DNA of 64,000 nt from Erythrobacter sp. (GTDB lineage Bacteria > Pseudomonadota > Alphaproteobacteria > Sphingomonadales > Sphingomonadaceae): assembly GCF_035194505.1 (NCBI RefSeq), contig NZ_CP136573.1:558001-622000 (forward strand), in the 5' to 3' direction. A program made the translations under genes and the position numbers. The notes under the pieces are model-generated. The model was not told the origin of the DNA. It saw only the letters and a list, made by a program, of their open reading frames with translations, and did not search any database. Of this stretch, positions 34,372 to 43,490 are shown piece after piece (position 1 is the stretch's first letter; each line of letters starts with the position of its first letter).

Positions 34372-35090
34372 TGCCCGTCACCCTTCCCGCCTCGCCCGCT
34401 GTCGGCATGGGTGCGGCTGCCGCTTTCGGCAAGCGCCTCGGCCAGCTGCGCCGCCGCCTTGCGCGCGACAATTCGGCGGTGGCCTTTGTCGAGTTCGCAC
34501 TCTCGGCACCGGTGGTGCTGACGATGGGCCTGCTCGGCACCGAGACCGCCTATTTCGTGATCGCACATATGCAGGTCAGCCAGCTGGCGATGCAGGTGGC
34601 CGACAACGTCTCGCGCGTGGGCGAACAGGACGTTCTCACCGCACGCCGGGTGTTCGACAGCGATATCAACGAAAGCTTCGTCGGCGCGGAAAAGCTGGGC
34701 GCCAATCTCGGCATCTTCGATCGCGGGCGGGTGATCGTCTCCAGCCTGCAGCGGAACGGACAAGGCGGCCAGTGGATCGCCTGGCAGCGTTGCCGCGGGG
34801 CCAAGAACCACACCTCGAGCTTCGGCCTGCAAGGAACGGGTGCCACCGGCACCAGCTTTGCCGGCATGGGCCGGCCCGGCAACCTCATCACGGCGTCCCC
34901 CGGCACGGCAGTGATCTTTGTCGAGGTGGCTTACGACTACCGCTCGCTCACCCCGTTCCAGGCCTATAACGGGAACGTGATCACCTACACCGCCGCCTTC
35001 AACATCCGCGATTCGCGCGATCTGACGCAGCTTTACGACGATGGCCCGACGGCGACGTGCAACGTCTTTTCGGCGGCCCGCCCGACCTGA
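34368..35090 (+). CDS. Second TadE-like pseudopilin
   Basis: 240 aa from the ATG at 34368. A basic N-terminus, then DNSAVAFVEFALSAPVVLTM as the TadE-type segment with the key Glu and a membrane helix, and a soluble domain ending near CNVFSAARPT. With the two genes before it, this makes a coupled set of three pseudopilin-like proteins. No CpaF-type ATPase, prepilin peptidase or secretin gene is in the window, so the export machine must be encoded elsewhere. Confidence 0.83.
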   Translation: MMPVTLPASPAVGMGAAAAFGKRLGQLRRRLARDNSAVAFVEFALSAPVVLTMGLLGTETAYFVIAHMQVSQLAMQVADNVSRVGEQDVLTARRVFDSDINESFVGAEKLGANLGIFDRGRVIVSSLQRNGQGGQWIAWQRCRGAKNHTSSFGLQGTGATGTSFAGMGRPGNLITASPGTAVIFVEVAYDYRSLTPFQAYNGNVITYTAAFNIRDSRDLTQLYDDGPTATCNVFSAARPT

Positions 35091-35117
35091 TTGCGGCCGG
35101 GCGGCGCCAGTTCCGTC

Positions 35118-36479
35118 CTATTTGTAGCACACCTTTCGCGCCGCTTCTGCGATACGCGCGGCATCGATCAGCGCGCGCTTTTCGAGGTTGGCGGCATAGG
35201 GCAGCGGCACATCCTCGTTGCACACCCGCATGACGGGCGCATCGAGGTGATCGAAGCCCTCTTCCATGCAGATCGCGATGATCTCGCTGGCGATCGAGCA
35301 GGTCGGCCAGCCTTCCTCGGCCACCACCACGCGGTTGGTCTTGGCAAGGCTGGTGAGCACGGCCTGCTTGTCGAGCGGACGCAAGGTGCGAAGGTCGATC
35401 ACTTCGGCATCGATCCCCTCGTCCGCCAGCGTGGCCGCCGCTTCAAGCGCCAGACCGACGCCGATCGAATAGCTGACGATGGTAACGTCGCTGCCTTCGC
35501 GCATGATCCGCGCCTTGCCGATCGGCAGGACATAGTCATCGACATCGGGCACATCGAAGCTGCGGCCATAGACCAGCTCGTTTTCGAGGAAGACCACCGG
35601 ATCTTCCGAGCGGATCGCGGCCTTCATCAACCCCTTGGCGTCAGCCGCATCATAGGGCGCGATCACGATCAGGCCCGGAACGCTGGCATACCACGGCCCG
35701 TAGTTCTGCGAGTGCTGCGCGCCGACGCGGGAGGCCGCGCCGTTGGGGCCGCGGAACACGATCGGACAGCGCATCTGCCCGCCCGACATGTAGTTGGTCT
35801 TGGCGGCCGAGTTGATGATGTGGTCGATCGCCTGCATCGCGAAGTTGAAGGTCATGAACTCGACGATCGGGCGCAAACCGCCCATCGCCGCGCCCGTGCC
35901 GATCCCGGCAAAGCCATATTCGGTGATCGGGGTGTCGATCACGCGCTTGGGGCCGAATTCGGCGAGCAACCCTTGCGTGACCTTGTAGGCGCCCTGATAC
36001 TCCGCGACTTCCTCGCCCATCACGAAGACCCGCGGGTCACGCCGCATTTCCTCGGCCATGGCATCGCGCAGCGCCTCGCGCACCGTGGTGCTGGTGAGGC
36101 TGGTGCCGGCGGGAATAGCCGGATCGCGGGCAGCAACGGGGGCTGCCGGAGCAGGCTTTTCCGCCTTGGGCGCAGGGGCCGGAGCCGGAGCGGGCGCAGG
36201 CGTTGCGACAGGAGCGGGCGCAGGTGCGGCCACCTCCCCTTCCCCGGCGATCAGCGCAATCACCGCGCCAACCGCCACATCCTCGGTCCCGGCAGGCACG
36301 AGGATCTTCTCGAGCACGCCTTCATCGATCGCCTCGAATTCCATCGTCGCCTTGTCGGTCTCGATCTCGGCGATGATATCGCCCGGCTCGATCCGGTCAC
36401 CTTCCTGCTTCAGCCACTTGGCGAGCGTGCCCTGCTCCATCGTCGGCGAGAGGGCCGGCATCTTCAGTTCAATTGCCAT
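35118..36479 (-). CDS. pdhB: Pyruvate dehydrogenase E1 beta with N-terminal lipoyl domain
   Basis: 453 aa. Residues 1-80 are a lipoyl domain with the modified Lys43 in IETDKATMEF, an arrangement known from alphaproteobacterial PdhB. A Pro/Ala-rich mobile linker (about 85-125, PAPAPVATPAPAP) leads to the transketolase-like E1 beta part: MGEEVAEYQGAYKVTQGLL, DTPITEYGFAGIGTGAA, RVGAQHSQ. With PdhA it decarboxylates pyruvate; the lipoyl arm carries the acetyl group. LipA from 22566 makes its cofactor. Starts 3 bp after the pdhA stop. Confidence 0.96.
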   Translation of the reverse strand: MAIELKMPALSPTMEQGTLAKWLKQEGDRIEPGDIIAEIETDKATMEFEAIDEGVLEKILVPAGTEDVAVGAVIALIAGEGEVAAPAPAPVATPAPAPAPAPAPKAEKPAPAAPVAARDPAIPAGTSLTSTTVREALRDAMAEEMRRDPRVFVMGEEVAEYQGAYKVTQGLLAEFGPKRVIDTPITEYGFAGIGTGAAMGGLRPIVEFMTFNFAMQAIDHIINSAAKTNYMSGGQMRCPIVFRGPNGAASRVGAQHSQNYGPWYASVPGLIVIAPYDAADAKGLMKAAIRSEDPVVFLENELVYGRSFDVPDVDDYVLPIGKARIMREGSDVTIVSYSIGVGLALEAAATLADEGIDAEVIDLRTLRPLDKQAVLTSLAKTNRVVVAEEGWPTCSIASEIIAICMEEGFDHLDAPVMRVCNEDVPLPYAANLEKRALIDAARIAEAARKVCYK

Positions 36480-36482
36480 GGC

Positions 36483-37616
36483 TCAATACTCCCCCACCAG
36501 AACATCGGTGTAGAGTTCGGCCATCTCCGGCTCGGGCGAGGTTTCGGCAAAATCGGCAGCAGCCGCGACTTCGGCGCGGATCGCCTTGTCGATCGCCTTC
36601 AATTCGTCCTCGGTGCAGCCGTTCTCGATGAGGGTCTTCTTCAGCCCCTCGATCGGATCATGCTGTTCGCGCTGTTCCTGCACCTCCTCGCGGGTGCGGT
36701 ACTTGGCCGGATCGGACATGGAGTGGCCGCGGTAGCGATAGGTGTTGCACTCCATCAGCACCGGGCCCTTGCCGGCGCGGACATGAGCGAAAGCGACCTC
36801 GGCAGCGGCGCGCACTTCGAGCACGTCCATCCCGTTTACTTCCATGCCGGGAATGCGGAACGCCGTGCCGCGGCGGTAGAACCGGGTTTCGGCCGAGGAG
36901 CGCTTGGACGCGGTGCCCATCGCATACTGGTTGTCCTCGACCACGAAGACGATCGGCAGGTTCCACAGGGCCGCCATGTTGAAGGTCTCGTAGACCTGCC
37001 CCTGGTTGGCCGCGCCGTCGCCGAAATAGGCAAGGCACAGGCCCCCGTCGTTGTTGTACTGGTGCGCGAGCGCGAGCCCGCCGCCGAGTGCCACCTGCGC
37101 GCCGACGATGCCGTGGCCGCCGTAAAACTTATGTTCGGTCGAGAACATGTGCATCGAGCCGCCCTTGCCGCGCGAGATACCGGATTCGCGCCCCGTCAGC
37201 TCGGCCATGATCACCTTGGGATCAATGCCGTAGGCGAGCATGTGGCCGTGATCGCGGTAACCGGTGATGACGGAATCGCGCGCGCCGTCGAGCGCGCTCT
37301 GGAGGCCGATGGCGACCGCTTCCTGCCCGATATAGAGGTGGCAGAAGCCGCCGATCAGGCCGAGGCCGTAAAGCTGGCCGGCCTTCTCCTCGAACCGCCG
37401 GATCAGCAGCATCTGGCGGTAGAATTCCAGCATCTCCGCCTTGGACGCGGCATAGCGCTTCTTCGCGACAAAGGCGTCCTGCAGCGAGTGCAGGATGAAA
37501 TCCTCATCATCCATGGCGGATGCGGGGGTTTTTGCCGCACGCGGCGGCTTTGCAGGCTGTTTGGCCAAAATCTCGATCCCTTCCCGTGCGCGCATCAGGG
37601 GAGGAGCGGCGCGCAA
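36483..37616 (-). CDS. pdhA: Pyruvate dehydrogenase E1 alpha
   Basis: Up to 377 aa; the start is unsure, with ATG 37616, ATG 37595 and a TTG near 37565 all possible before the conserved part. Thiamine-diphosphate enzyme of the pyruvate dehydrogenase complex. GLIGGFCHLYIGQEAVAIGL, ITGYRDHGHML, GKGGSMHMF and the TPP/Mg motif FGDGAANQGQVYETFNMAA are in order, and YRYRGHSMSDPAKYRTREEV is the phosphorylation-loop region. Forms an operon with pdhB; ftsB lies 95 bp upstream on the same strand. Confidence 0.95.
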   Translation of the reverse strand: MRAAPPLMRAREGIEILAKQPAKPPRAAKTPASAMDDEDFILHSLQDAFVAKKRYAASKAEMLEFYRQMLLIRRFEEKAGQLYGLGLIGGFCHLYIGQEAVAIGLQSALDGARDSVITGYRDHGHMLAYGIDPKVIMAELTGRESGISRGKGGSMHMFSTEHKFYGGHGIVGAQVALGGGLALAHQYNNDGGLCLAYFGDGAANQGQVYETFNMAALWNLPIVFVVEDNQYAMGTASKRSSAETRFYRRGTAFRIPGMEVNGMDVLEVRAAAEVAFAHVRAGKGPVLMECNTYRYRGHSMSDPAKYRTREEVQEQREQHDPIEGLKKTLIENGCTEDELKAIDKAIRAEVAAAADFAETSPEPEMAELYTDVLVGEY

Positions 37617-37710
37617 TAATCGTATAGTCGGGGAATGCCCCGCGACGCAACGTCAAGCGCGCCTTCAGCCACGCACGCGCATACGAAATCAGCAAATAAG
37701 GCTCGGGCGC

Positions 37711-38016
37711 CTATTTCTCGTCCTCGAGGGTGATGACCACATCATCCTCGTGGATCACGCCCAGCTGTTCGCGCACCAGCTCGCTGGCCAGATCGGGGTC
37801 AGCAGCGTCAGGGTCGAGCAGCTTGACGCGGTTGCGCAGAGCATCGCGTTCAGCCTTGAGGCGAACGATCTCGGCGTCGCGCTGCTTGAGGGCGGCGGCA
37901 TTCTCGCTCCATGCGAGCAGCCCGGTGGGGCCCGCGACTGCAAAGCCCGCGATGGCAAGCAGCACCAGCAGCGCGATCATCTGCTTGCCTCTTTCGCTCG
38001 AACCCGGCTTGCGCAT
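37711..38016 (-). CDS. ftsB: Septum formation initiator FtsB/DivIC family
   Basis: 101 aa from the ATG at 38016. A short basic N-terminus, one membrane helix (QMIALLVLLAIAGFAVAGP), then a coiled coil (ENAAALKQRDAEIVRLKAERDAL cut in heptads) and a short tail (ASELVREQLGVIHEDDVVI) typical of FtsB. It links FtsQ and FtsL at the division site. Placement before pdhA is common in alphaproteobacteria. The longer frame to 38121 is not supported. Confidence 0.88.
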   Translation of the reverse strand: MRKPGSSERGKQMIALLVLLAIAGFAVAGPTGLLAWSENAAALKQRDAEIVRLKAERDALRNRVKLLDPDAADPDLASELVREQLGVIHEDDVVITLEDEK

Positions 38017-38117
38017 GGCTGACCTGTTCTCCCTTGCCGACGGACCTAAAGAATCACACTTGGCCCCGCACCGCAAGCACCAAGCATGCCGCCCCCATAA
38101 AGACTGGGGCGCTCGGC

Positions 38118-39284
38118 TCAATAGGAGCGCGGCAGGCCGAGCACATGTTCGGCCAGATAGGACAGGATGAGATTGGTCGAGATCGGCGCGACAGTGTAGA
38201 GCCGCGCCTCGCGGAACTTGCGCTCGACGTCATATTCCTCGGCAAAACCAAAGCCGCCGAAGGTCTGCACGCACATGTCGGCCGCGGCCCAGCTGGCTTC
38301 GGAGGCGAGAAGCTTGGCCATGTTGGCCTCTTCGCCCGGGTTACCCCCTTCATCGTAAACGCGCGCGGCATGGTGCACCATCAGCTCGGCCGCGCGCATC
38401 TGGGCATAGCAGCGCGCGATCGGGAACTGCACGCCCTGGTTCTGCCCGATGGGGCGGGCGAACACGCTGCGATCCTTGGCATAGTCGGTCGCCTTGCGGA
38501 TGAACCACTTGGCATCGCCGATGCACTCGGCCGCGATCAGGATGCGCTCGGCGTTCATGCCGGAGAGGATGTAGCGGAAGCCCTTGCCCTCCTCGCCTAC
38601 CAGCGCGGAGGCCGGGATGCGCAGATCATCGAAGAACACCTCGCACGAGGAATGGTTCATCATCGTGCGGATCGGCTTGATGCTCATGCCGTTCTTCAGC
38701 GCAGCCTGCATGTCGACGAGGAAGATCGAAAGCCCTTCGGTCTTGCTCGCCGCCTGTTCGCGCGGGGTGGTGCGGGCGAGCAGCAGCATCAGATCGGAAT
38801 GTTCGGCGCGGCTCGTCCAGATCTTCTGGCCGGAGATGACATATTCATCGCCATCGCGGACGGCGCGGGTCTTGAGGCTCAAGGTATCCGTGCCGCTGGT
38901 CGGCTCCGACACGCCAAAGGCCTGAAGCCGCAATTCCCCGCTGGCTATGCGCGGCAGATAAGCCGCCTTCTGCGCCTCGCTGCCGTAGCGCAGCAGCGTG
39001 TTCATGATGTACATTTGCGCATGGGCAGAAGAGCCGTTGCACCCCGACGCCTGGATTTCCTCCATGATCACGCAAGCCGCCTCAAGGCTGAGACCGCTGC
39101 CGCCATGCTCTGTCGGGATCAGCGCGGCAAGGAAGCCTGCCTGTGTCAGCGCATCGACGAATTCGCCCGGATAGGCGCGCGCGGCATCCTTGGTGCGCCA
39201 ATATTCGCCCGGAAAGCCATCGCACAGGCTTGAGACCGCGCGGCGGATTTCGGCCAGTTCCTCGGGCTCGTGGGCGGTGGACAC
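38118..39284 (-). CDS. Acyl-CoA dehydrogenase
   Basis: 388 aa from a GTG at 39284 that has GGAGAG upstream. FAD enzyme that introduces the alpha-beta double bond in acyl-CoA. N-terminal helical domain with LIPTEHGGSGLSLEAA; middle beta domain FGVSEPTSGTDT and ISGQKIWTSRAEHSD; C-terminal domain AERILIAAE, ARPIGQNQGVQFPIA and QTFGGFGFAEEYDVER, the last region near the usual catalytic Glu. The chain length of its substrate cannot be told. Divergent from the MFS gene, with a GCCACG/CGTGGC hairpin between them. Confidence 0.92.
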   Translation of the reverse strand: MSTAHEPEELAEIRRAVSSLCDGFPGEYWRTKDAARAYPGEFVDALTQAGFLAALIPTEHGGSGLSLEAACVIMEEIQASGCNGSSAHAQMYIMNTLLRYGSEAQKAAYLPRIASGELRLQAFGVSEPTSGTDTLSLKTRAVRDGDEYVISGQKIWTSRAEHSDLMLLLARTTPREQAASKTEGLSIFLVDMQAALKNGMSIKPIRTMMNHSSCEVFFDDLRIPASALVGEEGKGFRYILSGMNAERILIAAECIGDAKWFIRKATDYAKDRSVFARPIGQNQGVQFPIARCYAQMRAAELMVHHAARVYDEGGNPGEEANMAKLLASEASWAAADMCVQTFGGFGFAEEYDVERKFREARLYTVAPISTNLILSYLAEHVLGLPRSY

Positions 39285-39413
39285 GCGATGCTCTCCTTCA
39301 ACCTGGCGGGCGGATTGAACGCTTGCGCGCCACAAGTCCACCTGACGAATTTATGCGCTTTTGCCACGCGGCTCTCCCGTGGCAATCCCGTTTCGATCTG
39401 ATACTGACCGCGC

Positions 39414-40628
39414 GTGACGACTCCCACTCCCCTCGCCTATCTCACCCGCACGCAGGAACGCGCGCTGGCGCTCACCATCGCGGTGGTGACGGCCAATGCC
39501 TATTACATCCACCCGATCATCGGCGAGGTGGCGCGCGCCTTTGGCGTTGGCGAGGGCGAGATCGGGCTGGTCCCCGCGCTCAACCAGCTGGCACTCGCGC
39601 TCGGGATCCTGCTGCTGCTGCCGCTGGGCGATTTCTATTCCAACCGCCGCTTGTGCCTGATTTTCGTTGCGGGCCAGACCCTGTGTCTTGGCGGCATGGT
39701 GCTGGCGCCCGGCTTCGTGCTGTTCACCGCCGCCTCGACCTTGCTCGGCTTCTTCACCATCGCGCCCTACCTGATCCCCGCCTTCGCCTCGAAGCGGGTC
39801 GCGCCCGAGCGTCTCGGACAGGTCACCGCCCAGCTCACCGCCGCGGTGATCTTCGGCATTCTGGTGGCGCGCGTCGGCGCAGGCGTGATTGCCGAACATG
39901 CCGACTGGCACACGGTCTATGTCTGCGCCTTTGCGATCATGGCGGTGGTGACCGGATTTCTGCCGATCGCCATGCGCAGCGAAGGCACCGCACCCAAGCG
40001 CACCGGGGCCAGCTATGGCGCGCTGATCGCCTCGGTCTTCACGCTGGCGGCAAGGCATCCCGACATGCGGCTCTCGGCAGCGATGCAAGGGCTGAACTTT
40101 GCGACCTTCACGGCCACATGGCTAGCCCTCGCGCTGCATCTGACCAGCCCGGCGATGGGATATGGCACGGATGATGTCGGCTTTCTGGCCGGGATCGCGG
40201 CGGTCAGCGTCGTCACCACGCCGCGGCTCGGGCGCTGGGCGGACCGGGTCGGACCGCGCCGCGCGCGGATCGCGGCAGCGCTGGTGCAATTCGTCGGCAT
40301 CGCGCTGTTCTATCCGCTGGGCTTTTCGATTCTGGCGGTGCTGGTGCCGCTGTTCATCGTCAATCTCGTCGGCCCGACAGTGGATGTGACCGGCCGCATG
40401 ACGCTGTTCACGCTCGCCCCGGACATCCGCACACGGCTCACCACCAGCTATATCGTCACCATGTTCGTGGGCGGCGCGATCGGCTCTGCTGCGGGCACGG
40501 CGATCTACGAGGCGGGCGGCTGGGCGGCGGCCTGCGCGCTGCTGCTGGCCATGTCGAGCGCCGTGCTGAGCCTTGCGATCTATGCCGAGCGGCGCTGGCG
40601 CAGGCTGGGTGATGCTGAGGCCGCCTGA
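39414..40628 (+). CDS. Major facilitator superfamily transporter
   Basis: 404 aa, GTG start. About twelve membrane helices. After helix 2 comes LGDFYSNRRLC, a version of the MFS loop motif GDxxxRR, and a matching WADRVGPRRARI follows helix 8. The pattern resembles drug/small-solute efflux MFS proteins; the substrate is unknown. The 105 bp between its end and the IS at 40734 is A/T-rich with no clear terminator. Confidence 0.9.
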   Translation: MTTPTPLAYLTRTQERALALTIAVVTANAYYIHPIIGEVARAFGVGEGEIGLVPALNQLALALGILLLLPLGDFYSNRRLCLIFVAGQTLCLGGMVLAPGFVLFTAASTLLGFFTIAPYLIPAFASKRVAPERLGQVTAQLTAAVIFGILVARVGAGVIAEHADWHTVYVCAFAIMAVVTGFLPIAMRSEGTAPKRTGASYGALIASVFTLAARHPDMRLSAAMQGLNFATFTATWLALALHLTSPAMGYGTDDVGFLAGIAAVSVVTTPRLGRWADRVGPRRARIAAALVQFVGIALFYPLGFSILAVLVPLFIVNLVGPTVDVTGRMTLFTLAPDIRTRLTTSYIVTMFVGGAIGSAAGTAIYEAGGWAAACALLLAMSSAVLSLAIYAERRWRRLGDAEAA

Positions 40629-40807
40629 CAGGAAAAGTGTCAAGCTTATTATTTTATTAGGAAATTTCCGCTAGTCCGGTCAATGAAAGGCGTTCAGGCC
40701 AGAAACCGAATGACGGGCCAATCCCCCCCTCACTGTCCGTCGTCAGAACATTCGGCACAACACGGGGCGTAAATTAGCGGAGTGCGGGCCTCGTCCGGGG
40801 GTTGATG

Positions 40808-41787
40808 TTACGCGGCGAGGTTGCGGTGTTGCAAGCGCCGATGTTCGATGGTCTGTCGCTTGATCCTTTCACGCTGTTTGATGATGGCTGGGGCCCTGCC
40901 GAAGTAGGCGTCGGCGGGTGTCACGTTGGACAGCGCTTCGTGATAACGCTGGTGGTTATAGTGCTCGACGAAGGCCTCGATCTGGGCCTCGAGGTCGCCG
41001 GGCAGGAAGTAGTTCTCCAGCAGGATGCGGTTTTTCAGGGTCTGGTGCCAGCGCTCGATCTTGCCCTGGGTTTGCGGGTGCATCGGGGCGCCGCGCACGT
41101 GGCTCATCTTGTTGGCCTCGATGTATTCCGCCAGTTCTCCCGCGATGTAACTGGGACCATTATCGCTGAGCAGCCTTGGCTTGTGCAGCACCGTGGCGCT
41201 GTCGCAGCCGGAAGCTGCCAGGGCGAGGTCCAGCGTGTCGGTCACATCCTCGGCCCGCATGTTGGTGCACAGCTTCCAGGCGATGATATAGCGCGAGAAG
41301 TCGTCGAGCACGGTGGAGAGATACATCCAGCCCCACCCGATGATCTTGAAGTAGGTAAAATCGGTCTGCCACATCTCGTTTGGCCGGGTGGTCTTGGTAT
41401 GGAACGCATCAGCCGCTTTCACCACGACATAGGCCGGGCTGGTGATTAGGTCGTGTGCTTTCAGCAGGCGGTAAACCGTGGCTTCGGACACAAAGTATTG
41501 GCGTTCATCGGTAAATCGCACGGCCAGTTCGCGTGGGGACAGCTCGCTGTAATCCAGCGCGAGTCCGACGATCTGATCCTGCACCTCAGGCGCGATGCGG
41601 TTCCACACCCGGCTCGGCGCGGAGGGCGATCTTCCAGCGCCTCCGGCCCGCCCTCGAGATAGCGGTCATACCAGCGGTAGAAGGTCCGACGGGCGATGCC
41701 CAGCTTGTCGAGCGTCCGCTTGGCGGGCAGGTGGGACTGCTCGACGACCCTGATGATCTCAAGCTTCTCGGATGCGGGATACCTCAT
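40808..41787 (-). pseudogene. IS3-family transposase OrfB (copy B), apparently frameshifted
   Basis: The N-terminal part (ATG 41787) reads MRYPASEKLEIIRVVEQSHL to EDRPPRR and then loses sense near 41615-41620. From there the expected protein continues in another frame as VWNRIAPEVQDQIVGLALDY to the stop at 40808. Adding one base in the CGCCGAGCC stretch would restore RPPRPSRVWNR. The rve catalytic domain with the DDE residues (WQTDFTYF, LLSDNGPSYI, QGKIERWHQT) is intact in the second frame. So this copy is probably not autonomously active, unless the ribosome slips there or the sequence has an error. Confidence 0.8.
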
Positions 41788-42173
41788 TCTTCGCCCTCCC
41801 CATCCGCGATCATGCTTTTTTTCAGCAGACGGTTTTCGAGCGTCAGGTCCGCAACGCATTCTTTGAGGGCACGGGCCTCGCGGCGCAGATCCTGCACTTC
41901 GCCGGTGGTTGCGGCACGAGCAGTATCACCGGCAAGTCGGCGCTTGCCCGCTTCCATGAACTCCTTCGACCAGGTGTAATACAAGCTCTGGGCGATGCCT
42001 TCCTTGCGGCAGAGCTCGGCGATGCTGTCTTCACCGCGTAGCCCATCGAGCACGATCCGGATCTTGTCTTCAGCCGAGAAATGACGACAGGTCTGCCGCC
42101 GGATGTCCTTCACAACCCGCTCAGCGGGGGGCTTTTTGGGTGCCGATTTTTTCAAGGAGGATTGGGTCTTCAT
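41784..42173 (-). CDS. IS3-family transposase subunit OrfA (copy B)
   Basis: 129 aa, identical to OrfA of copy A. Helix-turn-helix followed by a leucine-zipper-like coiled coil. The A7G slippery site lies at 41815-41822, and an ATGA overlap joins it to orfB, so both -1 frameshifting and re-initiation are possible ways to make OrfB. Confidence 0.9.
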   Translation of the reverse strand: MKTQSSLKKSAPKKPPAERVVKDIRRQTCRHFSAEDKIRIVLDGLRGEDSIAELCRKEGIAQSLYYTWSKEFMEAGKRRLAGDTARAATTGEVQDLRREARALKECVADLTLENRLLKKSMIADGEGEE

Positions 42174-42258
42174 CTTCGTTCCTTCGTCACTACGACGAAG
42201 CCCCAACCCTCCTTAAATCACAACCTCAAATCTGTGCCATTGGTGCTGACGAGGGACA

Positions 42259-42885
42259 GGCGCAAGGAATATGGCGGTCTGAAGACCGACCAGGCTCGGC
42301 GCATGAAGGATCTCGAGAAGGAGAATCTCCGGCTCAGGCGTGCGATCTCCGACCTGACGCTCGACAAGTTGATCCTGCAGGAGGCAGCCCGGGGAAACTT
42401 CTGAGTCCTGCGCGGCGAAGGCGCTGCATCGATCATGTGCGAACCGAGCTGGCAGTATCCGAACGACGGGTCTGCCGGGTGCTTGGCCAGCATCGATCGA
42501 CGCAGCGCAAGGTTCCGCACAGGGCCGATGACGAAGATGCGCTCACTGACGACATCGTGGCACTGGCGCGCCAATATGGTCGTTATGGCTATCGCCGGAT
42601 TTCGGCGTTGTTGCGCGATGCAGGATGGACGGTGAACCGCAAGCGGGTGGAGCGCATCTGGCGCCGCGAAGGGCTCAAGGTGCCGCAGAAACAACCAAAG
42701 CGTGGAAGACTCTGGCTCAATGACGGATCGTGCATCCGTCTTCGGCCTGAGTATCCAGGGCACGTGTGGTCCTATGACTTTGTTGAAGGTCGAACCCACG
42801 AGGGCCGCAAGTTCCGCATCCTATCGGTCATCGATGAAGCCAGCAGGGAATGTCTGGCATTGCCGGTGGCGCGACGCTTGGTTCG
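42259..42885 (+). mobile_element. Remnant of a different IS3-family element (IS407-like group)
   Basis: Starts abruptly at the end of copy B in the last third of an orfA (KEYGGLKTDQARRMKDLEKE to ARGNF stop at 42404), then orfB in the -1 frame (LLSPARRRRCIDHVRTELAV onward). OrfB keeps the QYGRYGYRRISALLRDAGW and VWSYDFVEGRTHEGRKFRI stretches, which hold the first catalytic Asp, and stops making sense after SRECLALPVARR near 42885. Both ends are missing, so it is dead. The left half was lost when copy B inserted or through a later deletion. Confidence 0.88.
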
Positions 42886-43155
42886 ACCGCAAAGGACAGC
42901 GGCAGCGGGCGCTTCGTTTACGAGGACGGTGCCATCTTGGGCCGCCGCGTGATCGAGACCACGCAAGCCACCGCTGGCAAGGCGTATGTCGGGAACTTTG
43001 AAGAGTGCATGATCGGCATGTGGGGCGGTCTCGATCTCGTTATCGATCCCTACACGAACGGCAGCACCGGCACCGTGAACGTATATGCGTATCAGTTGGC
43101 CGACGTGGCCGTCCGGCATCCGGGCGCGTTCACTGTGGTGACTCTGACCGCGTAA
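42886..43155 (+). pseudogene. 3' fragment of a phage HK97-type major capsid gene
   Basis: About 88 codons remain, starting near TAKDSGSGRFVYEDG and ending VTLTA at 43155. NFEECMIGMWGGLDLVIDPY and VNVYAYQLADVAVRHPGAF are typical of the C-terminal region of HK97-fold tailed-phage capsid proteins. The 5' part is replaced by the IS remnant, with the junction near 42885. An ATG at 42850 gives a 101-aa open frame, but its first residues come from the IS. It marks a decayed prophage beside tRNA-Arg. Confidence 0.82.
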
Positions 43156-43490
43156 AGGAATCCTTCCCGCGCTCACTGACGGAGCCTTCGGGCTTGGGCG
43201 CTGGATGGTTCAACGGGAGGCCCGCTTGCTTCGGCAGGCGGGCCTTTTCCGTATCTGTCTGTGAAGTGTGGGGCGGCGCTGGGTCGCGGTGCGCCGCCCC
43301 CTGACCGTCGCTTGCGGGGGGCGCTCGCGAGGCCATTGGCAGCCGCATAGGATCATCGGGCAGATTCAGGCAAGCTTTTCCACAGCTTCGATGCGCAAAC
43401 ATTCGCACACTACCTGTTACCCCGTTTGTTACCCCAGCCAATTTATCGACCGAAGAAAGGGGTGCAGCGCAGCATAAGTCTATGAAAATA
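43156..43490. other. Gene-free stretch between capsid fragment and tRNA-Arg
   Basis: 335 bp holding the terminator at 43218-43247 and, near 43408-43438, two close copies of GTTACCCC on the side of the tRNA 3' end. No integrase or full gene is seen. It is likely the outer margin of a decayed prophage. Confidence 0.5.
43218..43247 (+). terminator. Intrinsic terminator after the capsid fragment
   Basis: GGCCCGC and GCGGGCC enclose a TTGCTTCGGCA loop and are followed by TTTT. Its spacing after the capsid stop suggests it came with the phage. Confidence 0.75.

Larger units (their letters stand above)
40734..42258 (-). mobile_element. Complete IS3-family insertion sequence, copy B (about 1.5 kb)
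   Basis: The outer ends form an imperfect inverted repeat: TGTCCGTCGTCAGAACATTC at 40734 and, read from the other side, TGTCCCTCGTCAGCACCAAT ending at 42258. Inside are orfA and orfB on the minus strand. No matching 3-4 bp target duplication is seen (CAC left, GGC right), and the flanks belong to different sequences, which points to a deletion or rearrangement beside the element. The right flank lies inside another IS3-type element. Confidence 0.9.

Noticed and set aside
35091..37619. 842-aa plus-strand frame across pdhB and pdhA
   Set aside because: Antisense shadow of two clear genes, with no recognisable domains.
599..42258. Composite transposon bounded by the two IS copies
   Set aside because: The 41.7 kb between them is full of essential core genes in normal alphaproteobacterial order.
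42850..43155. Stand-alone 101-aa gene
   Set aside because: Its first dozen codons are IS sequence and the rest is only the 3' end of a capsid gene.
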